NCBI GenBank assembly: GCA_946414465.1
Contig: CAMKOP010000002.1
Coordinates: forward strand, 1 to 64,000
Reading direction: 5' to 3'
Length of the DNA stretch: 64,000 nt
Source: an uncultured Candidatus Saccharibacteria bacterium
GTDB taxonomy: Bacteria; Patescibacteriota; Saccharimonadia; Saccharimonadales; Saccharimonadaceae
Numbering within the stretch: the first letter of the stretch is position 1; the number at the start of each line of letters is the position of its first letter. Under the pieces are notes generated by a model that was not told the DNA's origin, did not search any database, and saw nothing but the letters and a program-made list of their open reading frames with translations. Shown piece after piece: positions 30,848-41,389 of the stretch. The position numbers and the translations under genes are program-made.

Positions 30848-32935
30848 ATGGATAAAATTTTGGAGGGATTAAATTCGGCGCAGAAGAGTGCGGTTGAAAC
30901 GTTGGAGGGACCGGTATTGATTTTGGCTGGAGCGGGATCTGGTAAAACAAGGACTTTGACACATCGGATTGCAAACTTGATTGCACATGGAGTGCAGCCT
31001 GCAAATATTTTGGCAGTAACGTTTACGAATAAGGCAGCAAATGAGATGCGGAATAGGCTCTGGAAACTTCTACATGGTCATTCTCGGGACGGGTCGCTCC
31101 GGCCCGTCGTCACGGGCGGAGCGCCCTCATTCTCGGTCGTAACCTCCGAAAGCCCTCGAATCGACCATATAGAAGTTTCCGATACTCCCCCGCGGTCTTT
31201 TATGCCGTATATGGGGACATTTCATGGGATCGCAGTAAAGATCTTGAGACAGGAAGCTGATGCACTAGGGATTGACCGGAATTTTGTGATTTATGATATG
31301 GATGATCAGATATCGTTGATTCGGCGGATTATGAAGTCTTTGAAATATACGGATGATAAGAGCTTGAAACCGAAATCGATTCAATCGATTATATCAAGTG
31401 AGAAGAATCGAGGAAATGGACCAGAAGAATACGAAGCAAGCGTATACTATCCTAATCAAAAAAAGATTGCAAAAATATTTTATCGTTATGAAGAAGAAAA
31501 GCAAAAAGCGGCGGCATTGGATTTTGATGATTTGTTGCTCTTTGAGCTAAAGCTATTGAAGGAACATCCTGAGGTACGTAAGCATTGGTGCGATAGATTT
31601 GAGCATATTCTGATCGATGAGTATCAGGACACTAATATAGTACAGTACAATATCGTGAAGTTGTTAGTAAACGAAAAAAGAAACATCTGTGTGGTAGGGG
31701 ATGATTGGCAGTCAATTTATTCGTGGCGAGGGGCGGATTTTACTAATATTTTGAATTTTGAAAAGGATTTTCCGGGTGCGAAGGTGATCAAACTGGAACA
31801 AAATTATCGTTCGACAGGAAATATTTTGGAAGCGTCGCAAAAAATAATTTGTGAGAATAAGCAACGAACGGATAAGACACTTTATACTGAAGCAGGAAAA
31901 GGTGAGCCGGTGGATATTGAATCATTACAGGATGAAAAAGCGGAGGCAAACTTCGTGGCATTAAAGATTTTGAATATGCAACGAGATTATCCAGATTTGT
32001 CGGATTTTGCGGTGCTTTATCGGACTAATGCGCAGTCGTATGCGTTTGAAAAAGCGTTTATGGATATGCATATTCCATACAAAATTGTGGGTGGGGTGAG
32101 ATTTTATGATCGTAAAGAAGTGAAGGATGTGTTGGCAATATTGAGATTAGTCGTTAATCAGCGAGATAAAGTAAGTTTGACGCGAGTGTGTGGAAATGTA
32201 CTTTCGGGCGTAGGTGAAGTATCGTTGGCGAAAATTTTGATGGTAGTGGATGTGGTAAAAGGTACGCAACCTTTGATGGGCGATACAATGCTTGATGTAT
32301 TAAAATCGGCTAAAGCACGGAATGGTTTTAATAAATTGGTGAAATTTTTGAAGTCTGTGCAAGTGGATGAAAATCCTGGAGAGATAATTAAAAGGGCAGT
32401 AGAGCAGTTTGATTTTAGAAAATTGACAGATGATGGTACACCGAGCGGTGAAGAAAGAATGAAAAACTTGGAAGTGCTCGGCACGCAAGCGGCGGAGTAC
32501 GATAACTTGGATGATTTTTTGGCGGATGCTTCGTTGATGTCGTCGGCAGATGAGTCTTCGGTAAAAAACTCAGTGACGCTAATGACTTTACACGCAGCAA
32601 AAGGATTAGAATTCCCGGTGGTGTTTATAGTGGGGTTAGAGGAGGGGTTGTTTCCGGGAAGTCGTGCGTTAGAAAAAGCGGAGGATTTGGAGGAGGAAAG
32701 ACGGTTGGCATATGTTGGGATGACGCGAGCGATGCAAAAATTATTTTTGACCTATGCTCTTAGCCGTTTTTCTTATGGAAATCGGAATTATAATATGCCG
32801 TCGAGATTTTTGACGGAACTTGGATATAATCCATATGGTTCGGCTGGGTTTAGAGATAGTGATGGGGATGGATTTACGGATTTTGGTGACTCAGATTTTG
32901 ATCCATTTCCAGATGATGTTCCGGTGTTTGAATAA
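30848..32935 (+). CDS. UvrD/PcrA-type superfamily 1 DNA helicase
   Basis: GAGSGKTRTLTHRIANL, TFTNKAANEMR, LIDEYQDTN, VGDDWQSIYSWRGAD, LEQNYRST, LMTLHAAKGLEF. Carries an atypical low-complexity insertion at about residues 78-115. Confidence 0.95.
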   Translation: MDKILEGLNSAQKSAVETLEGPVLILAGAGSGKTRTLTHRIANLIAHGVQPANILAVTFTNKAANEMRNRLWKLLHGHSRDGSLRPVVTGGAPSFSVVTSESPRIDHIEVSDTPPRSFMPYMGTFHGIAVKILRQEADALGIDRNFVIYDMDDQISLIRRIMKSLKYTDDKSLKPKSIQSIISSEKNRGNGPEEYEASVYYPNQKKIAKIFYRYEEEKQKAAALDFDDLLLFELKLLKEHPEVRKHWCDRFEHILIDEYQDTNIVQYNIVKLLVNEKRNICVVGDDWQSIYSWRGADFTNILNFEKDFPGAKVIKLEQNYRSTGNILEASQKIICENKQRTDKTLYTEAGKGEPVDIESLQDEKAEANFVALKILNMQRDYPDLSDFAVLYRTNAQSYAFEKAFMDMHIPYKIVGGVRFYDRKEVKDVLAILRLVVNQRDKVSLTRVCGNVLSGVGEVSLAKILMVVDVVKGTQPLMGDTMLDVLKSAKARNGFNKLVKFLKSVQVDENPGEIIKRAVEQFDFRKLTDDGTPSGEERMKNLEVLGTQAAEYDNLDDFLADASLMSSADESSVKNSVTLMTLHAAKGLEFPVVFIVGLEEGLFPGSRALEKAEDLEEERRLAYVGMTRAMQKLFLTYALSRFSYGNRNYNMPSRFLTELGYNPYGSAGFRDSDGDGFTDFGDSDFDPFPDDVPVFE
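31062..31180 (+). repeat. palindromic element D (family II), inside the uvrD-like gene
   Basis: GGAAACTTCTACATGGTC...GACCATATAGAAGTTTCC outer stem; inner hairpin GGTCGCTCCGGCCCGT-CGTC-ACGGGCGGAGCGCCC. Confidence 0.8.
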
Positions 32936-32977
32936 GACTTTATTTGATATTAATTATATGATATAATAGAAGAGTGC

Positions 32978-33053
32978 CTGGGTGTGGCGCAGTTGGTAGC
33001 GCGCGACTTTTGGGAAGTCGAGGCCGCTGGTTCAAGTCCAGTCACCCAGACCA
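32978..33053 (+). tRNA. tRNA-Pro (TGG)
   Basis: CTGGGTG TG GCGC..GCGC G CGACT-TTTGGGA-AGTCG..GCTGGTTCAAGTCCAGT CACCCAG A CCA. Confidence 0.93.
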
Positions 33054-33068
33054 TTTTTTGTAGCATAC

Positions 33069-33145
33069 CTGGGATTGGCGCAGCCTGGTAGCGCGCACGC
33101 ATGGGGTGCGTGAGGTCAGCAGTTCAAATCTGCTATCCCAGACCA
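33069..33145 (+). tRNA. tRNA-Pro (GGG)
   Basis: CTGGGAT..CACGC-ATGGGGT-GCGTG..AGCAGTTCAAATCTGCT ATCCCAG A CCA. Confidence 0.93.
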
Positions 33146-33152
33146 TGTATGC

Positions 33153-33217
33153 CTGGGTGTGGCGCAATTGGTAGCGCTTTAGCGTAGGGGCGCTGAGGTC
33201 GCTGGTTCAATTCCAGT
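33153..33217 (+). pseudogene. degenerate proline-like tRNA (acceptor 3' half missing)
   Basis: CTGGGTGTGGCGCAATTGGTAGCGC...GCTGGTTCAATTCCAGT is tRNA-like, but the following TGGTAAAAATG cannot pair with CTGGGTG; anticodon arm irregular. Confidence 0.75.
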
Positions 33218-33229
33218 TGGTAAAAATGT

Positions 33230-33305
33230 CAGGGTGTGGCGCAGTTGGTAGCGCGCAGCGTTCGGGACGCTGAGGTCGCTGGTTCAAGTCCAGTCACCCT
33301 GACCA
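33230..33305 (+). tRNA. tRNA-Pro (CGG)
   Basis: CAGGGTG..CAGCG-TTCGGGA-CGCTG..GCTGGTTCAAGTCCAGT CACCCTG A CCA. Confidence 0.93.
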
Positions 33306-33382
33306 GTTTTGAAAAGCCGAGAGGCTATTTTTGTTTGGTGGATTGATTTTATGTTAAAATAGAAGGATAAAGGAGAGAAAAA

Positions 33383-35320
33383 GTGGCGGAAAATTTACCC
33401 AAGAATTTACCAAAAAAGCCTACGGGGCGAAAAAATACTAGCAGTACTTCAAATACAGTGCGAAGTGTACTGTTTGTTTTTGTATTGATTTGTTTTGGTG
33501 CTTTTTTGATTACTAATATGAATTATCGAGAAGCTGAGAAAAAAGAAGTGCCGATTTCAGAAGTGATTCAGCGAGCAAATGATCCAAATGGAAATATATC
33601 TAAGATTACAGTGATTGGTAGTACGCTCGATATTACTTTGAAGGATAATGATAAACCGACTGAAACATCACGTAAGGATGGAGCGGGAACCTTGTATGAT
33701 CAAGGTTTGGTTGAACATTGTACGGACTTAGAGGGTGATGAATTGAAGGCTTGTGAGGAAAAATATCCAACGATTGAATATAAGGAAGATGTGAATGCTT
33801 GGGGAATTGTGTTTGATGTGGCACTTACAGTACTTCCGATTATTGCACTAGTGGTATTCTTTATGTGGGTGATGAAGCAGGCTAATGCGGCAAATAATCA
33901 ATCGATGTCGTTTGGAAAATCTAGAGCGAGGTTGTATGGTCCAGATAAGAAAAAGGTGACATTTAAGGATGTAGCTGGTAATGAGTCGGCTAAACAAGAC
34001 TTGACTGAAATCGTGGATTTCTTGAAAAGTCCTAAGAAGTATGAGAAACTTGGTGCGAAAATTCCGCGTGGAGTACTTTTAGCTGGTGATCCAGGTACTG
34101 GTAAGACTTTGATGGCGCGAGCAGTGGCGGGTGAAGCAGATGTGCCGTTTTTCTCGATTTCAGGTTCGGAATTTGCAGAAATGTTTGTGGGTGTAGGTGC
34201 TAGTCGGGTACGCGATTTATTCTCTAAAGCTAAGAAAAATGCCCCATCGATTATCTTTATTGATGAGATTGATGCGGTAGCGCACAAACGTGATGCACGT
34301 GGTGGTGCTGGACGTGAAGATGAGCAGACGCTCAATCAGATTTTAGTAGAGATGGATGGATTTGATAATGATTCGGGTGTGATTGTGATGGCGGCGACTA
34401 ACCGAGTAGATATGCTTGATAAAGCGCTCCTTCGTCCAGGGCGGTTTGATCGACATGTGAATGTGACTTTGCCAGAACGTAAAGATCGTTTGGAAATTTT
34501 GAAGGTGCATTTCAAGGGTAAACCAGTTGAAGAGAATGTTGATCTTGAAGCTTTGGCTAAGAAGACGGCTGGGTCGAGCGGTGCGGATCTTGCTAATATT
34601 GCAAATGAAGCGGCGATTACGGCAGCGCGCGAGGGTCACAAGGCAATTGCGAATAGCGATGTGGTAGAAGCGTTTGAGAGAGTAGCAATTGGGCCAGAAC
34701 GTAAGAGTAAGGTAATGAACGATAAAGAACGCAAAATTACGGCTTACCATGAGGCTGGTCATGCTATTGTGGGGCATGTATTGCCGGATTCTGACCCAGT
34801 ACACAAAGTGACGATTATTCCGCGTGGGTCTACCGGTGGTGTGACATGGTTCTTGCCACCTGAAGATAGAAGTTACAAGAGTATTTATGAACTTAAAGAT
34901 ATCTTGGCGCGAGCGATGGGTGGTCGTGTAGCAGAAAAATTGATATTTGGAGCGGATGCAGTGACGACTGGAGCGTCTTCTGACCTTAAAAATGTGGCAG
35001 AGCTGGCTAAATCGATGATCGTTGAAGAAGGTATGGGTTCGGATACACGAAACCTAGTATTCCCGTCTGAGGCGACCGGATATTATACAATTACTACTGG
35101 CAAGCCATATTCAGAAAAAACCGCTGAAACGATTGATAGTGAAATTAAAAAACTATCTAGTGAAGCGGCGGTGCGAGCTGAGAATGTTTTGAAGGCTAAT
35201 AAGGCATTACTAGACAAATTGGCGGAAGAATTGCTAGCGCATGAGACGCTTGAAGAGGCTGAACTTGAGCCAATTTTGAAGGGTGCTAAATTGCCTGAGA
35301 CAGCAAAACTACATAAATAG
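33383..35320 (+). CDS. ftsH: ATP-dependent zinc metalloprotease FtsH
   Basis: [47 protein letters not shown] (HExGH). AGGAG before GTG start. Confidence 0.98.
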   Translation: MAENLPKNLPKKPTGRKNTSSTSNTVRSVLFVFVLICFGAFLITNMNYREAEKKEVPISEVIQRANDPNGNISKITVIGSTLDITLKDNDKPTETSRKDGAGTLYDQGLVEHCTDLEGDELKACEEKYPTIEYKEDVNAWGIVFDVALTVLPIIALVVFFMWVMKQANAANNQSMSFGKSRARLYGPDKKKVTFKDVAGNESAKQDLTEIVDFLKSPKKYEKLGAKIPRGVLLAGDPGTGKTLMARAVAGEADVPFFSISGSEFAEMFVGVGASRVRDLFSKAKKNAPSIIFIDEIDAVAHKRDARGGAGREDEQTLNQILVEMDGFDNDSGVIVMAATNRVDMLDKALLRPGRFDRHVNVTLPERKDRLEILKVHFKGKPVEENVDLEALAKKTAGSSGADLANIANEAAITAAREGHKAIANSDVVEAFERVAIGPERKSKVMNDKERKITAYHEAGHAIVGHVLPDSDPVHKVTIIPRGSTGGVTWFLPPEDRSYKSIYELKDILARAMGGRVAEKLIFGADAVTTGASSDLKNVAELAKSMIVEEGMGSDTRNLVFPSEATGYYTITTGKPYSEKTAETIDSEIKKLSSEAAVRAENVLKANKALLDKLAEELLAHETLEEAELEPILKGAKLPETAKLHK

Positions 35321-35335
35321 GAAAGGAGTGAGAGA

Positions 35336-37789
35336 GTGGAGAGGTTTTTAGATTATTTTGTGCCAGAGAAATATGTACTTGATCTGGGTATCAATAAGTT
35401 TGATAAAAAGATTGGTGGTGTAGTAGAGATTGTTGGCGAGTCAAAGGAAGAAGTAATTAAGCTTCACGCTGTCGGGTTTGAAGTAAAACAGGTTTTTGTT
35501 GGTGATAAAGAAGTGAAGTTTGAGATGAAGAATGACGCTTTGGTGTTATTTGATGTGCCGGTAGGAGAAATATCAATTACAATTAGCTATCTAGGTAATC
35601 TGAATGAAAATATGGAAGGAGCATATCTTTCAACTTATGATAATGATGGTGAGAAAGAAATCATCGTAGCGACACAGTTCGAAAGTCATTATGCGAGACA
35701 GGCTTTTCCGTGTGTAGACGAGCCGGCGGCGAAGGCGGAATTTAGTTTGAAATTGGTCGTGCCGGAAGTGGAAGATGAGTTGGTGTTAGCCAATACGCCG
35801 ATAGCGAGTACTAAAAAGTATTCTAAGGTGCCGGATGGTAAATACACAGTTTTTTATAATGATGAAGGTAAAAAAGTCTCAGCGAAATATATTGAGTATA
35901 CTTTTGAAGACACCCCAAGGATGTCGACATATTTGCTGGCGTGGGTGATTGGTAAATTACATGGTAAGACAATCACAAATCAGCATGGTGTAGAGATTAC
36001 GACATATTGTGCTTTGAATCAGGATATCGCTTGTGTGGATTTTGCTAACGAAATCGCAGCAAGAAGTTTGGAATTTTATGACGATAATTTTGGAATGCCA
36101 TATCCTTTGAAGAAATTGGACCAGGTGGCATTACCGGATTTTGAAGCGGGGGCGATGGAAAACTGGGGACTAGTGACTTATCGTGAATCGATGCTACTGG
36201 CTTCGCCGGATGCGACATTGGGGGCTAAGAAATCGGTGGCGTTAACCGTAGCACATGAGCTATCGCATCAGTGGTTTGGTGATTTAGTAACGATGGAGTG
36301 GTGGGATGATTTGTGGCTAAATGAATCATTTGCCTCGGTGATGGAATACTATGCGGTAGATGCGATCCATCCGGAGTATAAGATTTTTGAATCTTTCTTT
36401 ACGGGGGATTGTTGTTCGGCGTTGATTCGCGATGCTTATAAGGGAGTACAATCGGTACATCAAGATGTGCATGATCCGGAGGAAATTGCAACTTTGTTTG
36501 ACGGGGCGATTGTGTATGCTAAGGGTGCGAGATTGATGCTGATGTTGATTAGATTGATGGGGTGGGAAGAATTTTGTAAGGGTTCGGTCGATTATTTTAA
36601 AAAACATGCGTATAAGAATACTAAAGGTGACGATTTGTGGAGGGCGCTTGAGCCTTATGCAGAATTTAAACCTGGAGAATTGATGCATGCGTTTATTGAT
36701 AAGCCTGGATATCCGGTGGTGACGAACCTAGAAGGTAATTTTGACAAGTTTAGTCAGCAGAGATTTTTGCTGGATGGACCGTGTGTCGATGATGAATGGC
36801 CTTTGCCTGAGATTTTAGAAGATATGAGCGGGCATTATATTTTGAATTTGACGGATGAGGAGTTTGAAGCGAGGCTTGGTGAATTTAATAAATTGGGGCT
36901 TGAAGAGAAGTTGAGGCTTTTGATTGACCGAGATTTGATTTGTCGGGCTGGTATGCAGAGTCCGGCGGGACTAGTGGAATTAGCGCGTAAGTTTAAAGCA
37001 GAGTCATCGGCGGCGGTTTGGAATAAGGTGGCGACTTTAGTTGGGAATTTGAAAGTGTTTGTAGATGACGAGTCGGAAGAAGAGAAGAATTTGAAAAAAT
37101 ATGTGCTTGAACTAGTAGATAAGAAATTGTCTGAAGTTGGTATAGAGACTGGTGCGAATGATGATGAGAATATGATTAGACTGAGAGCGAATTTGATGGC
37201 GCTTGATTATTATGCGGAGGATGAATATAGGTTTAAAGAATTAGTTAAATTATACGATGATGACTATACAAAGATGGATGCCGAGATTCGGAGTGATATT
37301 TTGGCGGCGAAGGTATATTTGGAGCCGGAATTTGCTAGTGAATGTGTGAAGAATTATCAGGAAATTAATGATCCGGACGTGAAATTTGATTATCTAGCGG
37401 CAGCGTGTTTGGTGAGAGATGGGAAGGAGTTAAAGAAACTATTGGCGCTTCTTGGTGAGAATGAAATAGTGAAACCACAGGATCAGTTGTATTTATTTAT
37501 CTGGTTGTATCGCAATCCAAAGTCGAGAATACAGGTGTTTGATTGGTTAGTTAGTAATTGGGATTTGGTGAAAAAGATTGGTGGGGATAAGTCACTGGTG
37601 AGTTATCCGACAGTACTGGCACATCTAGCGAGGACGGAGGAAGAATATGTTAAGTATCGTGAATTATTTGAGCCGATGCTTGGTGATTCGTCTTTGAAAC
37701 GGGCAGTAGAGATTGGGCTGAATGAGATTAAGGCGAGAGTGGCATTGGTTTCTAAATATCGGGATGAAGTGGCGAAAGCTTTAAGATAG
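35336..37789 (+). CDS. pepN: M1 family aminopeptidase (PepN-like)
   Basis: FEAGAMENWGLVTYRE and VAHELSHQWFGDLVTMEWWDDLWLNESFA. Confidence 0.95.
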   Translation: MERFLDYFVPEKYVLDLGINKFDKKIGGVVEIVGESKEEVIKLHAVGFEVKQVFVGDKEVKFEMKNDALVLFDVPVGEISITISYLGNLNENMEGAYLSTYDNDGEKEIIVATQFESHYARQAFPCVDEPAAKAEFSLKLVVPEVEDELVLANTPIASTKKYSKVPDGKYTVFYNDEGKKVSAKYIEYTFEDTPRMSTYLLAWVIGKLHGKTITNQHGVEITTYCALNQDIACVDFANEIAARSLEFYDDNFGMPYPLKKLDQVALPDFEAGAMENWGLVTYRESMLLASPDATLGAKKSVALTVAHELSHQWFGDLVTMEWWDDLWLNESFASVMEYYAVDAIHPEYKIFESFFTGDCCSALIRDAYKGVQSVHQDVHDPEEIATLFDGAIVYAKGARLMLMLIRLMGWEEFCKGSVDYFKKHAYKNTKGDDLWRALEPYAEFKPGELMHAFIDKPGYPVVTNLEGNFDKFSQQRFLLDGPCVDDEWPLPEILEDMSGHYILNLTDEEFEARLGEFNKLGLEEKLRLLIDRDLICRAGMQSPAGLVELARKFKAESSAAVWNKVATLVGNLKVFVDDESEEEKNLKKYVLELVDKKLSEVGIETGANDDENMIRLRANLMALDYYAEDEYRFKELVKLYDDDYTKMDAEIRSDILAAKVYLEPEFASECVKNYQEINDPDVKFDYLAAACLVRDGKELKKLLALLGENEIVKPQDQLYLFIWLYRNPKSRIQVFDWLVSNWDLVKKIGGDKSLVSYPTVLAHLARTEEEYVKYRELFEPMLGDSSLKRAVEIGLNEIKARVALVSKYRDEVAKALR

Positions 37790-37805
37790 CATAGGTTACT
37801 AAAAA

Positions 37806-37832
37806 ATACGCTCGCAAATGCGAGCGTATTTT
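37806..37832 (+). terminator. rho-independent terminator
   Basis: ATACGCTCGCAaaTGCGAGCGTATTTTG hairpin between convergent genes. Confidence 0.75.
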
Positions 37833-37844
37833 GACTAGATGGTG

Positions 37845-39077
37845 TTATTTGCAGGATTTTCTGAAATCTTTAAGAGCGACTAATTTAGTTTTGCCGGTGC
37901 GGCGGTCGGTGATTTCGACAGAATCTTTGGCGAGAGTTTTGTCAGAAACGACGACGCGATATGGGATACCGATGAGGTCAGCGTCAGCGAACTTTTCACC
38001 TGGACGGAGATCACGATCATCAAGAATCATGAGTTCTTCGTGGTTTTTGTAAAGTTTTTCAGCAGCTTTGACGCCTTTGTCGTCGATACCAATCAGATAA
38101 TACTTATATGGAGCGACAGATTCTGGCCAGTAGAGACCCTTGTCGTCAGCGAAGTATTCAGCGAGTACGCCGACCAAGCGGGAAATACCTATACCATAGC
38201 AGCCCATGTAGATTTCGCGACGCTCGTTGTTGTCGTCGGTGTATTCTAGATCGAGCGGTGCGCTAAACTTGGTACCGAGTTTGAAAATGTTACCAACTTC
38301 AGCGGCAGTGTCTTCGATGAGGTCGGATTTCTTAATGCCAAATTCTTTTAAGACTTCCGGAATAACAACTTCTTTATTTAATACAACAGATTTGTCTTTG
38401 GTATAGTAAATAGTGTCTTCACCAACAGGGAGTAAAGTTTGAAATTCGTGAGAGAATTTGGAGAAGATACCACCGGAGGCAAAGCATGGGAAAGTCACAT
38501 CACCAAGGCCAAGTCGTTCATATACATTGATATAAGCTTGGAAAACTTCATCGTAAAATTTGTCCAAATCTTCTTGGGAAGTATGGAAACTATACAAATC
38601 TTTCATCAAGAATTCGCGACCACGCATGATGCCGGATTTGGCGCGTTTTTCGTTGCGGAATTTGGTCTGGAATTGATAAATAGCAAGCGGAAGATCTTTA
38701 TAACTACTAATGTAATCTTTCATCATGTTGGTGATTGGCTCTTCGTGAGTAGGGGCGAGACCAACCATGCCGCCGCTAGAAACTTCGGTCTTAAACCAGA
38801 TGTCGACTTCTTGATCGGACCAGCGGCCAGTTTTTTCCCAGAGCTCTGGGTTTTGAAGAGCGGTAAATTGCATTTCCTCGCAACCGATTTTGTTAAGCTC
38901 GTCACGAACGATATTTTCGATATTGTTAATGACGCGCATACCAAATGGTAAGTAATCATAAACACCAGCCATTTCCTTATGGATGAATCCAGCTCTGGTT
39001 AGTAAAGCACCATTTGTCGCAGTTTCTTCCTTGGGTGCTTCGCGCAAGGTTTTGATAAAAGTTTGTGTCATTCTCAT
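37845..39077 (-). CDS. proS: prolyl-tRNA synthetase, short form
   Basis: LAPTHEEPITNMMKDYI, QFQTKFRNEKRAKSGIMRGREFLMKDLYSFH, GCYGIGISRLVGVLAE. 410 aa. Confidence 0.95.
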   Translation of the reverse strand: MRMTQTFIKTLREAPKEETATNGALLTRAGFIHKEMAGVYDYLPFGMRVINNIENIVRDELNKIGCEEMQFTALQNPELWEKTGRWSDQEVDIWFKTEVSSGGMVGLAPTHEEPITNMMKDYISSYKDLPLAIYQFQTKFRNEKRAKSGIMRGREFLMKDLYSFHTSQEDLDKFYDEVFQAYINVYERLGLGDVTFPCFASGGIFSKFSHEFQTLLPVGEDTIYYTKDKSVVLNKEVVIPEVLKEFGIKKSDLIEDTAAEVGNIFKLGTKFSAPLDLEYTDDNNERREIYMGCYGIGISRLVGVLAEYFADDKGLYWPESVAPYKYYLIGIDDKGVKAAEKLYKNHEELMILDDRDLRPGEKFADADLIGIPYRVVVSDKTLAKDSVEITDRRTGKTKLVALKDFRKSCK

Positions 39078-39151
39078 AATCTTTTAATTATACCTTATAT
39101 TGCGGGCTTGGTCAAATCTTGTTATAATGATAACAATGTTATGGAGGTATT

Positions 39152-40279
39152 ATGATAAAAGTTAATTTCGAACCCAAGGTTGATATTGAAAAAACGACTG
39201 AGGTGTTGAAAGAAATTGCACATGATAAGATGGGCGGATGGTTTGATTTGCCACGGAAGTTTGATATGGGGGAGTTTGCGAGAATTAAGGAAGCGGCGAA
39301 AAAAATTCAGGAAGAGTCAGAATATTTGGTGTGTATTGGAATTGGTGGATCATATTTGGGACACCGGGCGATTATTGAGGCTTTGCATCCACATTCGGAG
39401 ACGAAGATTATCTATGCTGGGAATTCTTTGTCGCGGCGTGAACTTGAGCGAGCGCTAGAAAAAGTAGGGGATCATGATTTTTCGGTGAATGTGATTTCAA
39501 AATCTGGTACAACTTTGGAACCGGCGGTGGCGTTTGGTGAATTCAAGAAGAAATTAATTGAAAAATATGGTGAGCAGGAAGCGTATTCTAGGATTTATGC
39601 GACGACCGATAAGAAACAAGGTGCTTTGCATGATGAGGCGGAGGCTTGTGGCTATGCGAAATTTGTAGTACCGGATAATGTTGGTGGGCGATATTCGGTG
39701 CTAACGGCAGTGGGATTGTTGCCACTGGCGGTAGCAGGAGTAGATGTAGATAAACTGCTCGAAGGTGCGGCAGATGCGGCCGAAAACGCGATTGAGCCAG
39801 CGACGAAATATGCTTGGATGCGTTATGGGCTTGGCCATAAAGGGTATGATACAGAAGTGTTTGCTAGTTTTGAGCCGTCGACAATGTATTTTAATGAATG
39901 GTTGAAACAATTGTTTGGTGAATCAGAAGGGAAAGGACGACAGGGAATTTTCCCGGCGTCGGTGGTGTATTCGACAGATTTGCATTCGATGGGGCAGTTT
40001 ATGCAGGATGGTCGGAGGAATTTGTTTGAGACAATTATTGATTTTCCGACGGATGAAATGAATGCGAAAGTAGTGCAGGCGGTGAGAGTGGCACATCTGG
40101 ATGGTGGGATTCCAGTACTTGATATTGAAGTACCGTCATATGATGAGCAAGGGTTTGGAGAATTGATTTATTTCTTTGAGCTGGCTTGTGCGATTTCGGC
40201 GAAACTATTTGGTGTAAATCCATTTGACCAGCCTGGCGTAGAGACATATAAAAATGAGCTGAAGAAGCTCATGTCGTAA
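39152..40279 (+). CDS. pgi: glucose-6-phosphate isomerase
   Basis: GIGGSYLGHRAIIEAL, VISKSGTTLEPAVAF, GGRYSVLTAVGLLPLA, QPGVETYKN. Confidence 0.96.
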   Translation: MIKVNFEPKVDIEKTTEVLKEIAHDKMGGWFDLPRKFDMGEFARIKEAAKKIQEESEYLVCIGIGGSYLGHRAIIEALHPHSETKIIYAGNSLSRRELERALEKVGDHDFSVNVISKSGTTLEPAVAFGEFKKKLIEKYGEQEAYSRIYATTDKKQGALHDEAEACGYAKFVVPDNVGGRYSVLTAVGLLPLAVAGVDVDKLLEGAADAAENAIEPATKYAWMRYGLGHKGYDTEVFASFEPSTMYFNEWLKQLFGESEGKGRQGIFPASVVYSTDLHSMGQFMQDGRRNLFETIIDFPTDEMNAKVVQAVRVAHLDGGIPVLDIEVPSYDEQGFGELIYFFELACAISAKLFGVNPFDQPGVETYKNELKKLMS

Positions 40280-40282
40280 AAT

Positions 40283-40369
40283 TGGTGCCCGAGGCAGGAC
40301 TTGAACCTGTACGATATTGCTATCACTAGCACCTGAAGCTAGCGCGTCTACCAGTTCCGCCACTCGGGC
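40283..40369 (-). tRNA. tRNA-Leu (CAG)
   Basis: Minus strand GCCCGAGTGGCGGAACTGG...CTAGC-TTCAGGT-GCTAG...GGTTCAAGTCC...CTCGGGCACCA. Confidence 0.93.
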
Positions 40370-40390
40370 ACTCTGTTATTATAACATGTT

Positions 40391-41329
40391 TTACTTAGTT
40401 ACGATAGTGCCGGCTTTGCCTTTTAGGGCGTCCTTCAAATGATTGATATCGGTGATAATGCCGGTGCCGCCTTTTTCGGCAAATTTTGTGACGGCTTCGA
40501 CTTTAGGAAGCATGGAGCCAGCTTTGAAGTAGCCGTATTTTTTGAGGTGATTTAATTCTTTTATGGAAACGAGTTTGAGAGCTTTTTGATCTGGAGTGCC
40601 GTAATTGATATAGACATTCGGCACGGCGGTAACTGATACAAAGATATCGGCCTTGATGAGCTCGGCGAGTTTTTCGGCGGCGTAATCTTTGTCGATGACG
40701 GCATCAATACCCTTGAGACGTTTTAGGACTTTGGTGCGAGTAACAGGAATGCCACCGCCACCTGCAGCAATGACGATGACGCCATCCTCGACGAGTTCTT
40801 GGATAGATTTTTTTTCGACGATGTCGATGGGCTTAGGCGAGGCAACAACTCGACGCCAGCCGCGACCAGCATCTTCTTTGACTACCCAATTATTCTTCTT
40901 TGCGAGAGCTTTAGCAGTTTTAGCATCATAAAACTGTCCGATGGGTTTGGTGGGATTTTTGAAAGCTGGGTCTTCGCGGTTTACTACAACTTGCGATACA
41001 ACAGTGGCAACTTTTTTGGTTTTATTCTTTTTGGCAAAAGCATTGTTAATGGCTTGAGTGAGCCAATAGCCGATTTGGCCTTGACTCATAGCGACGGCAG
41101 TTTCTAGAGGCATGGCGGGAGCGTTTTTGGTAGAGGCTTGCTCTTCGTGAATAAGGATATTGCCGACTTGGGGACCGTTGCCATGAGCGACGATAATTTC
41201 GTATTCACTAGCAAGTTCGGCGATAGCTTCACCGACTTCGATGGCGACTTTCTTTTGAGCTTCGGCTGTAGCTTCGCCTTTTTTTTGTAGAGCGTTACCA
41301 CCTAAAGCTAAAACGATTCTTTTTTTCAT
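40391..41329 (-). CDS. arcC: carbamate kinase
   Basis: VLALGGNALQKKGE, AHGNGPQVGNI, AAGGGGIPV, VIDKDYAAEKLAE. Confidence 0.96.
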   Translation of the reverse strand: MKKRIVLALGGNALQKKGEATAEAQKKVAIEVGEAIAELASEYEIIVAHGNGPQVGNILIHEEQASTKNAPAMPLETAVAMSQGQIGYWLTQAINNAFAKKNKTKKVATVVSQVVVNREDPAFKNPTKPIGQFYDAKTAKALAKKNNWVVKEDAGRGWRRVVASPKPIDIVEKKSIQELVEDGVIVIAAGGGGIPVTRTKVLKRLKGIDAVIDKDYAAEKLAELIKADIFVSVTAVPNVYINYGTPDQKALKLVSIKELNHLKKYGYFKAGSMLPKVEAVTKFAEKGGTGIITDINHLKDALKGKAGTIVTK

Positions 41330-41389
41330 ATATTATTATTATAACATAAGCAAGATGTGATATAATGGTTATATAAACAAGGGCATCAA

